From F22 sp963675625 (GTDB taxonomy: Bacteria; Bacteroidota; Bacteroidia; Bacteroidales; Bacteroidaceae): 64,000 nt of DNA. Where the stretch lies: NCBI GenBank assembly GCA_963675625.1, contig OY776497.1, positions 1,860,001 to 1,924,000 on the forward strand, read 5' to 3'. Numbering within the stretch: the stretch's first letter is position 1; each line of letters starts with the position of its first letter. Of this stretch, positions 25,486 through 34,055 are shown one piece after another. Under the pieces are notes generated by a model that saw only the letters and a program-made list of their open reading frames with translations, made no database searches and was not told the origin of the DNA. Both the position numbers and the translations under genes were made by a program.

Positions 25486-27615
25486 ATGATTGACCCAATT
25501 GTTAAGACAATCGAGTTGCCAGATGGGAGAACCATCTCACTCGAAACAGGCAAATTGGCAAAGCAAGCCGATGGTTCTGTGATGCTCCGTATGGGAGACA
25601 CAATGCTTTTGGCTACAGTTGTTGCCGCTAAAGATGCAGTGCCTGGTACAGATTTCATGCCGTTGCAGGTAGAGTATAAAGAGAAATATGCCGCATTTGG
25701 CCGTTTCCCAGGAGGATTTACAAAAAGAGAAGGCCGCGCGAACGACTATGAGATTTTGACTTGTCGATTGGTAGACCGTGCTCTTCGTCCACTATTCCCA
25801 GATGATTATCATGCTGAAGTGTATGTAAATATAATCCTTTTCTCAGCAGACGGTAAGGATATGCCAGATGCACTTGCTGGTCTTGCAGCATCAGCTGCTT
25901 TAGCTGTCTCTGATATACCTTTTAATGGACCAATTTCTGAGGTACGTGTGGCTCGTATCAATGGTGAATTTGTTATCAATCCAACTTTTGAACAATTTGC
26001 AAAAGCTGACATGGATATCATGGTAGCTGCTACTTATGATAACATCATGATGGTAGAGGGTGAGATGAAGGAAGTGTCTGAACAAGATCTTCTTGAAGCA
26101 ATGAAAGTTGCTCACGAAAGTATCAAAACCCAATGTAAGGCTCAAATGGAACTTGCTGAAGCTGTCGGATCTACAGTAAAACGTGAGTACTGTCATGAAG
26201 TGAATGATGAAGATCTTCGCAAGAAAGTACACGCTGAATGTTATGATAAGGTGTATGCAATAGCTTCTGCGGGTAGCCATGATAAACATCAACGTTTTGA
26301 TGCTTTTCAAGAAATCAAAGATAACTTCAAAGAACAATTCTCAGAAGAAGAGCTTGAAGAAAAAGCTGCCCTTATTGATGTGTACTATCATGACGTAGAA
26401 AAAGAAGCGATGCGTCGTAGTATTCTCGATGAAGGTAAGCGTCTTGATGGTCGTAAAACAACAGAGATTCGTCCTATATGGAGTGAAATTGATCCTCTTC
26501 CAGGACCTCACGGATCGGCCATCTTTACTCGTGGCGAGACTCAGTCTTTGACTACGGTTACTTTGGGTACAAAAGCAGATGAGAAAATCATTGATAATGT
26601 ACTTGATCGTTCAAAGGATCGTTTCCTTCTTCATTATAATTTCCCTCCATTTTCGACAGGTGATGCACGTGCACAGCGTGGTGTCGGTCGTCGTGAAATC
26701 GGTCATGGTAACTTAGCTTGTCGTGCGTTGAAGGGAATGATTCCAGAAGATTATCCATATGTAGTTCGTGTTGTATCTGAAATCCTAGAATCTAACGGTT
26801 CTTCTTCAATGGCTACAGTTTGTGCAGGTACGCTTGCATTGATGGATGCTGGTGTTCAAATTAAGAAACCTGTTTCTGGTATTGCGATGGGACTTATTAA
26901 GAACCCAGGTGAAGAAAAGTACGCTGTACTTTCTGATATCCTAGGAGATGAAGACCATTTAGGTGATATGGACTTTAAGGTAACGGGTACACGTGATGGT
27001 ATCACAGCTACTCAAATGGATATAAAGGTAGATGGTTTATCTTTTGAAATTCTAGAAAAAGCATTGCTTCAAGCTCGTGATGGACGTATGCATATTCTAG
27101 ATAAGATCGAAGAAACTATTGCTGCACCTCGTGCAGACTTTAAAGATCACACTCCACGTATCGAAACAATGATGATTCCTAAGGAATTCATTGGTGCAGT
27201 TATTGGCCCTGGTGGTAAGATTATACAAGGTATGCAAGAAGAAACTGGAGCTACTATTTCGATTGAAGAAGTAGAAGAAGGTGGTCGCATTGAAATCGCT
27301 GGTAAAAACCGTGAGACTATCGATCGTGCAGTTAGTATGATTCGTGGTATTGTAGCTATCCCTGAAGTGGGTGAGGTATATGAAGGAACTGTACGTTCTA
27401 TTATGCCTTATGGTGCTTTTGTTGAATTCTTACCTGGTAAGGATGGTTTGCTTCACATTTCTGAAATAGAATGGCGTCGTCTTGAATCTGTTGAAGAGGC
27501 AGGTATTAAAGAGGGTGATAAGATTGAAGTGAAGTTGATTGATATTGATCCAAAGACTGGTAAATTCAAATTGTCAAAAAAGCAATTGACTCCACGTCCT
27601 CCACGTGATAAGTAA
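25486..27615 (+). CDS. pnp: Polyribonucleotide nucleotidyltransferase (PNPase)
   Basis: 709 residues, full length. Two RNase PH domains (~15-145 and ~320-540) flank a helical domain. The second domain holds the catalytic segment with FPPFSTGDARAQRGVGRREIGHG. A KH domain (EFIGAVIGPGGKIIQGMQEETGA) and an S1 domain (YEGTVRSIMPYGAFVEFLPGKDGLLHISE) end the protein. It degrades RNA 3' to 5' by phosphorolysis. Monocistronic, with a terminator directly after. Confidence 0.98.
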   Translation: MIDPIVKTIELPDGRTISLETGKLAKQADGSVMLRMGDTMLLATVVAAKDAVPGTDFMPLQVEYKEKYAAFGRFPGGFTKREGRANDYEILTCRLVDRALRPLFPDDYHAEVYVNIILFSADGKDMPDALAGLAASAALAVSDIPFNGPISEVRVARINGEFVINPTFEQFAKADMDIMVAATYDNIMMVEGEMKEVSEQDLLEAMKVAHESIKTQCKAQMELAEAVGSTVKREYCHEVNDEDLRKKVHAECYDKVYAIASAGSHDKHQRFDAFQEIKDNFKEQFSEEELEEKAALIDVYYHDVEKEAMRRSILDEGKRLDGRKTTEIRPIWSEIDPLPGPHGSAIFTRGETQSLTTVTLGTKADEKIIDNVLDRSKDRFLLHYNFPPFSTGDARAQRGVGRREIGHGNLACRALKGMIPEDYPYVVRVVSEILESNGSSSMATVCAGTLALMDAGVQIKKPVSGIAMGLIKNPGEEKYAVLSDILGDEDHLGDMDFKVTGTRDGITATQMDIKVDGLSFEILEKALLQARDGRMHILDKIEETIAAPRADFKDHTPRIETMMIPKEFIGAVIGPGGKIIQGMQEETGATISIEEVEEGGRIEIAGKNRETIDRAVSMIRGIVAIPEVGEVYEGTVRSIMPYGAFVEFLPGKDGLLHISEIEWRRLESVEEAGIKEGDKIEVKLIDIDPKTGKFKLSKKQLTPRPPRDK

Positions 27616-27642
27616 TCTATATTGATTATATACATTATATAT

Positions 27643-27684
27643 ATAGCCTCGCCTAAGATAATATTAGGTGAGGCTATTTTTTTG
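27643..27684 (+). terminator. Terminator of pnp
   Basis: ATAGCCTC-x-CCTAA pairs with TTAGG-x-GAGGCTAT, loop GATAATA, followed by a run of seven T. Confidence 0.85.
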
Positions 27685-27715
27685 TTATTTATTTAGAATT
27701 TGTATATCTACTTTC

Positions 27716-27746
27716 TTGCATAAAGTAGTATTTTTTTGTATTTTTG
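27716..27746 (+). promoter_or_regulatory. Promoter of the lysine-rich protein gene
   Basis: TTG at 27716-27718, 20 bp, then TATTTTTG at 27739-27746. Transcription would start near 27753, giving a leader of about 137 nt. Confidence 0.55.
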
Positions 27747-27750
27747 GGAA

Positions 27751-27831
27751 ACGATTACGAAAGCAATATTTTCAGAGTGTATTTACAAACAGAGGTTTGT
27801 TATTTTTTATCGATTGCTTTAGCGTGATCGT
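27751..27831 (+). promoter_or_regulatory. Structured 5' leader RNA
   Basis: ACGATTACGAAAGCAAT (27751-27767) pairs with ATTGCTTTAGCGTGATCGT (27813-27831) over 17 positions with one G-U pair and a 2-nt bulge. The 45-nt closed region contains a second perfect hairpin ACAAAC-AGAG-GTTTGT (27785-27800). The fold starts at the predicted transcription start and is not followed by a T run, so it is a leader structure, not a terminator. It matches no riboswitch class I recognise. Confidence 0.5.
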
Positions 27832-27889
27832 CGTTGTAGCCTAGATTATGTAACTTTAAATTTTACTCATTTATAAATCAAAGAAAGTA

Positions 27890-28840
27890 ATGACAAGATT
27901 AATTAATCAGTTCAATCTGAAATGTACGAGAGCTTTTATTTTGCTATCAGTGTTTTGCTTTGTTGTAGCAATGAATAGTATCCAACCTGTTCAGGCAACA
28001 AACAATGAAGTGTGCGTGTGTGCACCACAAGTTTGGAAGAAGATTAAAAAGAAAGCAAAAAGCGCAAGTAAGAAGGTGTCTAGTACTGCTCATAAAGCAG
28101 CTAAAAAGACAAGTCAAAAAGTAGCTTCCACAGCTCATAAAGCAGCAAGCTCATCAGCGGTAAGAAAAATGAGAAGCACGGCCAAAAGTGCTGCATCTAA
28201 AACGGGTCAATATGCTAAAAAAGCAGCTGTGGCTACAGGTAAAGGAGTGTACAAAGCAGCTACTTCTTCTACTGGAAAGAAGGTTGGTCAATTTGTTGTT
28301 AATCAAGCAAAAGATTCAAGAGCGGCTAAATTATCAAAAGGTTTGAGATCTAAGACAGCTAAAAATTTTTACAAAGATCCTAAGGCTGGACTTAAGTATG
28401 CTGTTAAGAGTGGTATTCATAAAGCAACGACAAATCCAGGTAAATATGTAAAGAATTTTGCTAAAAATAGATTTGAAGAAACTAAGGTTGGCAAGGTTTA
28501 TAAATATGGTGATAAAGCCTTGAAGACTTCTGTCGGTAAAAAGGTAAAAGGGTATGTGAAATCTACTGCTGCTTCAAAGAAGGCTGTAAAATGGACGAAC
28601 AACGCAAAGAAAGACGTCAAACATTATGCTTCTAGTAAAGCTAAAAGCGTGGCCCATAAAGTTGTTCACAAGAAACATTCTCCAAAGATTATTCATGCCA
28701 CCTATAATGGTAGTGCTAAGGCTCAAGTGATGCCTACACATCATACTTCTTCAAACAAAACAATGACTAAAGAAGAAGCCAAGAAAAAATTAAAAAGTGC
28801 GACTAATGATGCGCTGCGTAAGATTTTTCATTCAAAATAG
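27890..28840 (+). CDS. Secreted lysine-rich, histone-H1-like protein
   Basis: 316 residues; no known family recognised. A signal peptide is clear (hydrophobic ~15-28, cleavage likely after VQA at 36). The 280-residue mature part holds about 65 Lys, plus much Ala, Ser, Thr and His and few acidic residues, resembling the tail of histone H1 or bacterial H1-like proteins. A near-repeat KVSSTAHKAAKK / KVASTAHKAASS lies at the start. Two Cys flank the new N-terminus (CVCAP). The more hydrophobic middle (KVGQFVVNQAKDSRAAKL) and a C-terminal helix (MTKEEAKKKLKSATNDALRK) suggest some fold. It could bind DNA, polyanionic glycan or lipid A outside the inner membrane; all functions are inference. Monocistronic. 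Confidence 0.75.
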   Translation: MTRLINQFNLKCTRAFILLSVFCFVVAMNSIQPVQATNNEVCVCAPQVWKKIKKKAKSASKKVSSTAHKAAKKTSQKVASTAHKAASSSAVRKMRSTAKSAASKTGQYAKKAAVATGKGVYKAATSSTGKKVGQFVVNQAKDSRAAKLSKGLRSKTAKNFYKDPKAGLKYAVKSGIHKATTNPGKYVKNFAKNRFEETKVGKVYKYGDKALKTSVGKKVKGYVKSTAASKKAVKWTNNAKKDVKHYASSKAKSVAHKVVHKKHSPKIIHATYNGSAKAQVMPTHHTSSNKTMTKEEAKKKLKSATNDALRKIFHSK

Positions 28841-28870
28841 CAATATTTTAAATAGATTTTAGTAACTAAT

Positions 28871-28906
28871 AAAGTGGAGTATGCTTCGAGCAACTCCACT
28901 TTTTTT
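28871..28906 (+). terminator. Terminator of the lysine-rich protein gene
   Basis: AGTGGAG...CTCCACT with an inner TGC-TTCG-(A)GCA hairpin, followed by seven T. Confidence 0.85.
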
Positions 28907-28922
28907 GTGGTATTATTAATAA

Positions 28923-28981
28923 AACTATGAGTTTTAGTTCTTTAACTATGATAATTAGTTTTATAACTATAAAATCCCGTT
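28923..28981. promoter_or_regulatory. Three phased operator sites of the BlaI-like repressor
   Basis: AACTATGAGTTTTAGTT (28923-28939) and AACTATGATAATTAGTT (28944-28960) share AACTATGAnnnTTAGTT and are each an AACTA-N7-TAGTT dyad. A third, half-conserved copy starting AACTAT lies at 28965-28981. The starts are exactly 21 bp apart, two helical turns, so proteins bound to them would lie on one face of the DNA. They occupy the likely promoter region of the BlaI gene. Confidence 0.6.
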
Positions 28982-29056
28982 ATTTGCATGTAGATAATAT
29001 AAATAAGAACTGTAGGTGTGAATTCATCTATTATGTATAATATAAATGACTGTGTG

Positions 29057-29413
29057 ATGAAAAGATTAACTCCAAGGGAAGAAGAAATTATGGAAACATA
29101 TTGGACACATGACGCTTTGTTCGTACGTGAACTGCTAGAACTATTTCCTGAACCTCGTCCTCATTTTAATACCATATCTACCATTGTACGAGGTCTAGAA
29201 GATAAGGGGTTTCTTGGGCATGAGAGTTTTGGGAAAAGTCATAGATATTTTGCTGCGATTTCTAAAACAGATTTTAGTAGTAATACTCTTAAAGGTATTG
29301 TAGAGAAATACTATGGTAATAGTTATTTACATGCTGTATCTACATTAGTAAAGGAAGAAAATATGAGCGATTCGGAAATAGATGAGCTTATTGCATTAAT
29401 AAAAAAGAAGTAG
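29057..29413 (+). CDS. BlaI/MecI-family repressor
   Basis: 118 residues from the Met at 29057 (MKRLTPREEEIM), the standard N-terminus; a GTG at 29018 and an ATG at 29033 are possible but less likely. The winged helix covers ~1-75 (FNTISTIVRGLEDKGFLGHE is the recognition region) and the C-terminal helices dimerise. It is released from DNA when its sensor partner is activated. The partner gene begins on the very next base after its stop codon. The three dyads at 28923-28981 are the presumed operators. Confidence 0.9.
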   Translation: MKRLTPREEEIMETYWTHDALFVRELLELFPEPRPHFNTISTIVRGLEDKGFLGHESFGKSHRYFAAISKTDFSSNTLKGIVEKYYGNSYLHAVSTLVKEENMSDSEIDELIALIKKK

Positions 29414-30709
29414 ATGATGCATCTTTTTATATCTTATTTTTTATGGGTGAACGTTTCTTTAGCTGTGTTATACACGGCATATTGCATACTAATACGTTCA
29501 CAAGTCGCACATCATTTTAATAGGGTGTTGCTGTGGGTGGTTGTTGCACTTAGTTTTTTGTTACCTCTTTTACCTAGTGGACTATTTGATACAGAATCTG
29601 CTAGACAACAAATCTCATTGTGGTTACCTGATGTCGTTATAGGCACTTCAATAGTTCGTACTATTAATGTGGGGGGAGGACTAGGTGTACCTTTATGGGA
29701 AGTTGTACTAGTCATTCTTTTTCTTATTGGTGCCAGCTATTTTGCTTTAAGTTCATGCTTGATGTATGTTAGCTTGTATAAAAAAATACGTAGTGGTCAA
29801 TACGAATCTTTAGGTAATGGACTAAAATTGATTCGTGTTTCACATTTATCTATCCCTTTTAGTTGGTACCGTTATATTGTGGTGTCTGATCATGAAGATC
29901 CTCAAGATTTACAGGCAATAATCCTACATGAACGTGCCCATATACTATTAGGACATACTTTAGATCTTTTACTACTTGATGTGTTACTAATTTTATTTTG
30001 GTGCAATCCCGTTGTCTGGTTGATTAAGCGAGATCTCCAAGATTTGCATGAGTATGAGGCAGATCAATATGTAATTAACCAAGGCATCGATGCAATACAA
30101 TATCAATTGCTACTAGTAACTCGCAGTACGGGCAGTAAGCGCTATGCCCTAGCTAACAGTTTAAACCATAGTAGCCTAAAAAAACGAATTATTATGATGC
30201 AAAAACAAAAAAACGAAACGTTAAGTTGGAGAAAGAATGCTTTGAAAATTGTAGGATTATTTCCTGTTGTTGCACTTATGGCTCTAGTGATTTCTTGTAA
30301 TAAACAACAAGATACGCTAAAACATACAGAAGTAACAAAAGTAGAGTTGCAAAAAGCTAATTCAGAGGTTCAGCAAACAAAGACTAGTAATGAAGTATTC
30401 AATGTCGCAGAAGTAATGCCTACATTTACTGATGGTGGAATGGCTGGTTTTATGTCTTATTTGAGCACCAACATTAAGTATCCTGAATCTGCTCAGAAAG
30501 CTGGTAAAGAAGGTCGTGTAATTGTTCAGTTTATTGTCAGCAAAACTGGTGAAATTATTAATCCAGTTGTTGTACGTTCTGTAGATCCCGCGCTTGATGC
30601 CGAAGCAATTCGTGTCATCTCTACTATGCCTGCATGGACACCCGGAGAACAAGAGGGGAAAAAGGTAAATGTTAAGTATACAGTGCCAGTGAGTTTCAAA
30701 TTAAAATAG
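29414..30709 (+). CDS. BlaR1-like M56 metallopeptidase with TonB C-terminal domain
   Basis: 431 residues. Several membrane helices (~5-25, 37-53, 95-120, 183-200, 275-292) surround the zinc-protease motif HERAH at 172-176 and the third ligand segment DLHEYEADQYV, as in BlaR1/MecR1. Instead of a penicillin-binding sensor, the C-terminal ~85 residues are a TonB_C domain (YPESAQKAGKEGRVIVQFIV ... MPAWTPGEQEGKKVNVKY). In this family the peptidase is thought to inactivate the partner repressor after a signal; here the signal may come through contact with an outer-membrane receptor. It directly follows the BlaI gene. Confidence 0.88.
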   Translation: MMHLFISYFLWVNVSLAVLYTAYCILIRSQVAHHFNRVLLWVVVALSFLLPLLPSGLFDTESARQQISLWLPDVVIGTSIVRTINVGGGLGVPLWEVVLVILFLIGASYFALSSCLMYVSLYKKIRSGQYESLGNGLKLIRVSHLSIPFSWYRYIVVSDHEDPQDLQAIILHERAHILLGHTLDLLLLDVLLILFWCNPVVWLIKRDLQDLHEYEADQYVINQGIDAIQYQLLLVTRSTGSKRYALANSLNHSSLKKRIIMMQKQKNETLSWRKNALKIVGLFPVVALMALVISCNKQQDTLKHTEVTKVELQKANSEVQQTKTSNEVFNVAEVMPTFTDGGMAGFMSYLSTNIKYPESAQKAGKEGRVIVQFIVSKTGEIINPVVVRSVDPALDAEAIRVISTMPAWTPGEQEGKKVNVKYTVPVSFKLK

Positions 30710-30751
30710 CATAAGAATACTGACTCTCTTATTTCTCTACTAGAAAACGTT

Positions 30752-30789
30752 ATGGTGTGCCAAGTATATTGGCACACCATGTTTTATTT
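30752..30789. terminator. Shared bidirectional terminator
   Basis: A perfect 12-bp stem, ATGGTGTGCCAA with its complement, has loop GTATA and lies between the convergent M56 and pulA genes; GTTTTATTTTTT follows on the plus strand and overlaps the pulA stop. Confidence 0.8.
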
Positions 30790-32787
30790 TTTATACCCTA
30801 TCCAAGCCGTATGTGGCGATACATCAATATGTTCTCCAGATATTTTGTTTATACCCTTCAAGTCAATATGGCCATTTGCACATACAGTGGTGTATATACC
30901 TGTTGGAACACTTATACGAGTTGTTTTATTTCGTCCGTTAAGAATCACAACAATTTCTTTCCAACTATCTCCAACAGCTTCTCCGCTCATTTTGAAAGCG
31001 ACTACTTCGTTTCCATCAATAGGTAAGAATTTTAAGTGTTTTCTCACAAGGTCTGCGTTGCCCATATGAAAAGCAGGGTGTGCTTTACGCATATGAATTA
31101 AACCACGATAATAGGCGTACACTTCGTGATATTTATTTTTGTTAGACCAATCAATTTCGTTGATACTATCTGGACTCTCGAAACTATTGTGAACACCTTT
31201 TTTATCACGTAACATCTCTTCTCCTGCTTGTATAAATGGGATACCTTGAGAGGTAAATACTGCAGTTTGTCCTAATTCATCTAATTTAATAAGGTTGGGG
31301 ATGTTGAGGTTGGGGATGCTAGATTTTAAGCGATCGACCAAGCACATATCATCATGACAAGATATATAACTAATCATTTGTGTTGGCTGGATAGCCCAAG
31401 GTTTATTGGTATAATTGATTTTAGAAAAATCGATACCGTCATGTTGGATTCCTCCTACTATGCCAAATTTTATACTTTCTTCTTGTCCAGTTACGCCAGC
31501 TAGAAAACCACCCTGATGATCATTGTTAAAAGGACCACGTAAGGCATCACGAAGTTCATCGCTAAATGCAGCAACTCCTTGTAATTGACCAATGTTGGCT
31601 TTCATCGCTAAATCTTTTTGCGGTAATTGAGGTGTGCCAGCTGCCCAACCCTCTCCATACATGATAATACTTGGGTCTATTTCATTTATAGCTTGACGAA
31701 TTTGACGCATTGTCTCCAAGTCGTGAATACCCATTAAGTCAAATCGGAATCCATCAATATGATATTCGCTAATCCAATATTTGATTGATTCAATCATATA
31801 TTTACGCATCATTGGCAATTCACTAGCAGTTTCGTTGCCACAGCCTGATGCATTTGAGTATGTATGTGTACTATCTGCAAGATGACGGTAGAAATATCCA
31901 GGTGAAGTACGATCGAAGGCACTATAAGGTGCACTAAAGGTATGGTTATATACAACATCAAGCACGACACGTAGCCCTGCCTTGTGCATTGCTTGTACCA
32001 TTTGTTTAAATTCCTTTATGCGTGTAGTAGGGGTGTAAGGGTCAGTGCTGTATCCCCCCTCGGGTACATTGTAGTTTACTGGATCATATCCCCAATTGTA
32101 TTTTGCTTCGTTTAGTTTGGTCTCGTCTATAGATCCATAATCAAAAGAAGGAAGTAAATGTACGTGTGTGATACCCAAGTCTACTAAATGATCCAATCCA
32201 GTTGATTCCATTTCTGGATTTTTTGTACTTCTTTCAGATAGAGCTAGAAATTTTCCTTTGTGTTGTATACCAGATGAAGAGTCAATAGAGAAGTCTCTGT
32301 GGTGCATTTCATACAATATTACATCACTGATATTTTTCAATGCTGGGCGTTTATCCTTGTCCCATCCCGTTGGATTAGTATTAGCAAAATCAATAATAGC
32401 TCCTCGTTTACCATTGACACCAACTGCTTTGGCATTTATGCCAGCACTTTCTCCTAACCATTTGTCTTGTACTTTAACTTCAAAGGTGTAAAATGTATTC
32501 AATAAGTCTTCTTGCACATTAGTCGTCCATGTGCCGTCTGCCTGTGGTTTCATTTGGATTGTCTCAATGGGCTTTCCACCGATGCCATCAGTATATATCC
32601 TAACAACCGCTTCTTCAGCCGTTGGTGACCATACACTAAAGAGAGTTTTATTTGGTGTATATACCATCTCATCCAAATGTTTAGCAACTGGATACAATTC
32701 GTAACTTGCATATGTTTTTCCAGTTTGCTGGCAACTAATGGCTAAAGTAGCCGTGGTGCATAAAGCGCCAATCATAGCTTTATTCAT
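30784..32787 (-). CDS. pulA: Type I pullulanase lipoprotein
   Basis: 667 residues with lipobox AISC (Cys19). A CBM48-like early-set domain (TLFSVWSPTAEEAVVRIYTDG) precedes the GH13 barrel. The pullulanase type I signature YNWGYDPVNYNVPEGGYS is present, as are the catalytic regions GFRFDLMGIHD (nucleophile Asp), MYGEGW (acid/base Glu) and ISCHDD (stabilising Asp). It cuts alpha-1,6 links in pullulan, starch and glycogen. It is last in a unit with ruvC and a DUF4286 gene. Confidence 0.95.
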   Translation of the reverse strand: MNKAMIGALCTTATLAISCQQTGKTYASYELYPVAKHLDEMVYTPNKTLFSVWSPTAEEAVVRIYTDGIGGKPIETIQMKPQADGTWTTNVQEDLLNTFYTFEVKVQDKWLGESAGINAKAVGVNGKRGAIIDFANTNPTGWDKDKRPALKNISDVILYEMHHRDFSIDSSSGIQHKGKFLALSERSTKNPEMESTGLDHLVDLGITHVHLLPSFDYGSIDETKLNEAKYNWGYDPVNYNVPEGGYSTDPYTPTTRIKEFKQMVQAMHKAGLRVVLDVVYNHTFSAPYSAFDRTSPGYFYRHLADSTHTYSNASGCGNETASELPMMRKYMIESIKYWISEYHIDGFRFDLMGIHDLETMRQIRQAINEIDPSIIMYGEGWAAGTPQLPQKDLAMKANIGQLQGVAAFSDELRDALRGPFNNDHQGGFLAGVTGQEESIKFGIVGGIQHDGIDFSKINYTNKPWAIQPTQMISYISCHDDMCLVDRLKSSIPNLNIPNLIKLDELGQTAVFTSQGIPFIQAGEEMLRDKKGVHNSFESPDSINEIDWSNKNKYHEVYAYYRGLIHMRKAHPAFHMGNADLVRKHLKFLPIDGNEVVAFKMSGEAVGDSWKEIVVILNGRNKTTRISVPTGIYTTVCANGHIDLKGINKISGEHIDVSPHTAWIGYKK

Positions 32788-32807
32788 GGTTATTATGTGT
32801 GTATAGG

Positions 32808-33443
32808 TTATTTCTTTTTATCCGATAATGCTTGTTGTAGTTGTTTTTGTGCTTTGGTGGGTTGTTTACCTGATGAGATTCTAGATGGATGCTTGGTCAT
32901 GAATTCTTTCCAACTTCCATATGCTTTCTCAGTTTGTGGACGTCCACTTTGTAAAAAATGACAATATGCTGCTGCCAATCCATCTGTAGCATCCAAATGC
33001 TCAGGCATTTGTTTTAGTGGAATGTTGAGCATACGTCTTAGCATATCAGCTACTTGCTCTTTAGTGGCTTGTCCCTTACCAGTGATAGCCATTTTTATTT
33101 TCAATGGAGCATATTCAGTGATAGGGATATCTCGCATTAAAGCCATAGCCATAGCTACACCTTGTGCACGGCCAAGTTTCAGCATACTTTGAACATTTTT
33201 TCCAAAAAAAGGTGCTTCAATAGCCACTTCATCAGGAAGAAAACTCTCTATAATGCTGGAGATACGTTCGGCAATCCTACGGAGTTTTAAATAGTGGTCA
33301 CCGTATTTACGTAAGTCAATAACTCCCATAGCTATCATTTCAGGTTTGTTCCCAATAACACGTAAAACTCCATAGCCCATGATTGTTGTACCAGGGTCAA
33401 TACCTAAGATGATTCTTTCTTTGGGGAGTTTAGATATATGCAT
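32808..33443 (-). CDS. ruvC: Holliday junction resolvase RuvC
   Basis: 211 residues. ILGIDPGTTIMGYGVL carries the first catalytic Asp, VAIEAPFFGKNVQSMLKLGRAQGVA the Glu, and EHLDATDGLAAAYCH the final Asp pair, all as in the RuvC fold. The C-terminal ~40 residues (QPTKAQKQLQQALSDKKK) are an extra basic tail beyond the usual length. It cuts Holliday junctions with RuvAB. Confidence 0.97.
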   Translation of the reverse strand: MHISKLPKERIILGIDPGTTIMGYGVLRVIGNKPEMIAMGVIDLRKYGDHYLKLRRIAERISSIIESFLPDEVAIEAPFFGKNVQSMLKLGRAQGVAMAMALMRDIPITEYAPLKIKMAITGKGQATKEQVADMLRRMLNIPLKQMPEHLDATDGLAAAYCHFLQSGRPQTEKAYGSWKEFMTKHPSRISSGKQPTKAQKQLQQALSDKKK

Positions 33444-33444
33444 G

Positions 33445-33756
33445 TTATAGATCCAATTTTTCCATTAGGGTAGGAAAACCGACTACTTCTTCTTTGAACA
33501 TCTCTACTAATTCAGCATTTAGTTGTATCCCTTGTGTTGAGTGCCACTGGTGTAGTTTTGCACTATTTTCGACCTCAAACTGTAGGCTATATGTGCGTCC
33601 ATTTTCTTGTGCCCCGTGAGACAGCACTTCAGCAAGACGTGGCTCTTTGAGGTAACCTCCCTCAATAATTGTGGGTATATATGATTGTGTAAGCCAAATC
33701 AGAAAATTGCGAGCATGCGCTTCGCTAACTTGGTAAGTAGTGTTGAAAATCAGCAT
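33445..33756 (-). CDS. DUF4286 family protein
   Basis: 103 residues, small and soluble. The N-terminus MLIFNTTYQV and HxxFLIW-like helix match the DUF4286 family, which is common next to ruvC in Bacteroidales. The function is unknown; the fold looks like a ferredoxin-type alpha/beta barrel half. The stop codon is 1 bp before ruvC, so the two are co-transcribed. Confidence 0.8.
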   Translation of the reverse strand: MLIFNTTYQVSEAHARNFLIWLTQSYIPTIIEGGYLKEPRLAEVLSHGAQENGRTYSLQFEVENSAKLHQWHSTQGIQLNAELVEMFKEEVVGFPTLMEKLDL

Positions 33757-33775
33757 AGTCTTTCTTTTTTATATG

Positions 33776-33783
33776 CAAAGATA
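33776..33783 (-). promoter_or_regulatory. Candidate -7 box of the DUF4286-ruvC-pulA unit
   Basis: TATCTTTG on the minus strand fits TAnnTTTG, 20 bp before the first start codon. Confidence 0.45.
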
Positions 33784-34055
33784 ACAACTATTTCCCATAA
33801 TAACTTCAATATGAGCCGTGAAAAGATGGTATCTTATATTAGTATTGTAGAAAACGAAATTCTTTCATCAGTTTCCTGAATAATAGGAAAACGATTTATA
33901 TATCGCTTACTTGTCAAGTTTTTGTCAAGTCATATTCTTGCCTGTGTACAAATAAATGATAAGAAAATTAATAAATGCATGATCACTTCTCTCATGACAG
34001 TAAAATGCGAATTATTTGTCAATAGTAATATGCTGTGTTTCTCTTGTGTAATGAT

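Noticed and set aside
25809..26337. Antisense frames of 70 and 145 residues inside pnp
   Set aside because: Both lie opposite a highly conserved gene and have no recognisable domain.
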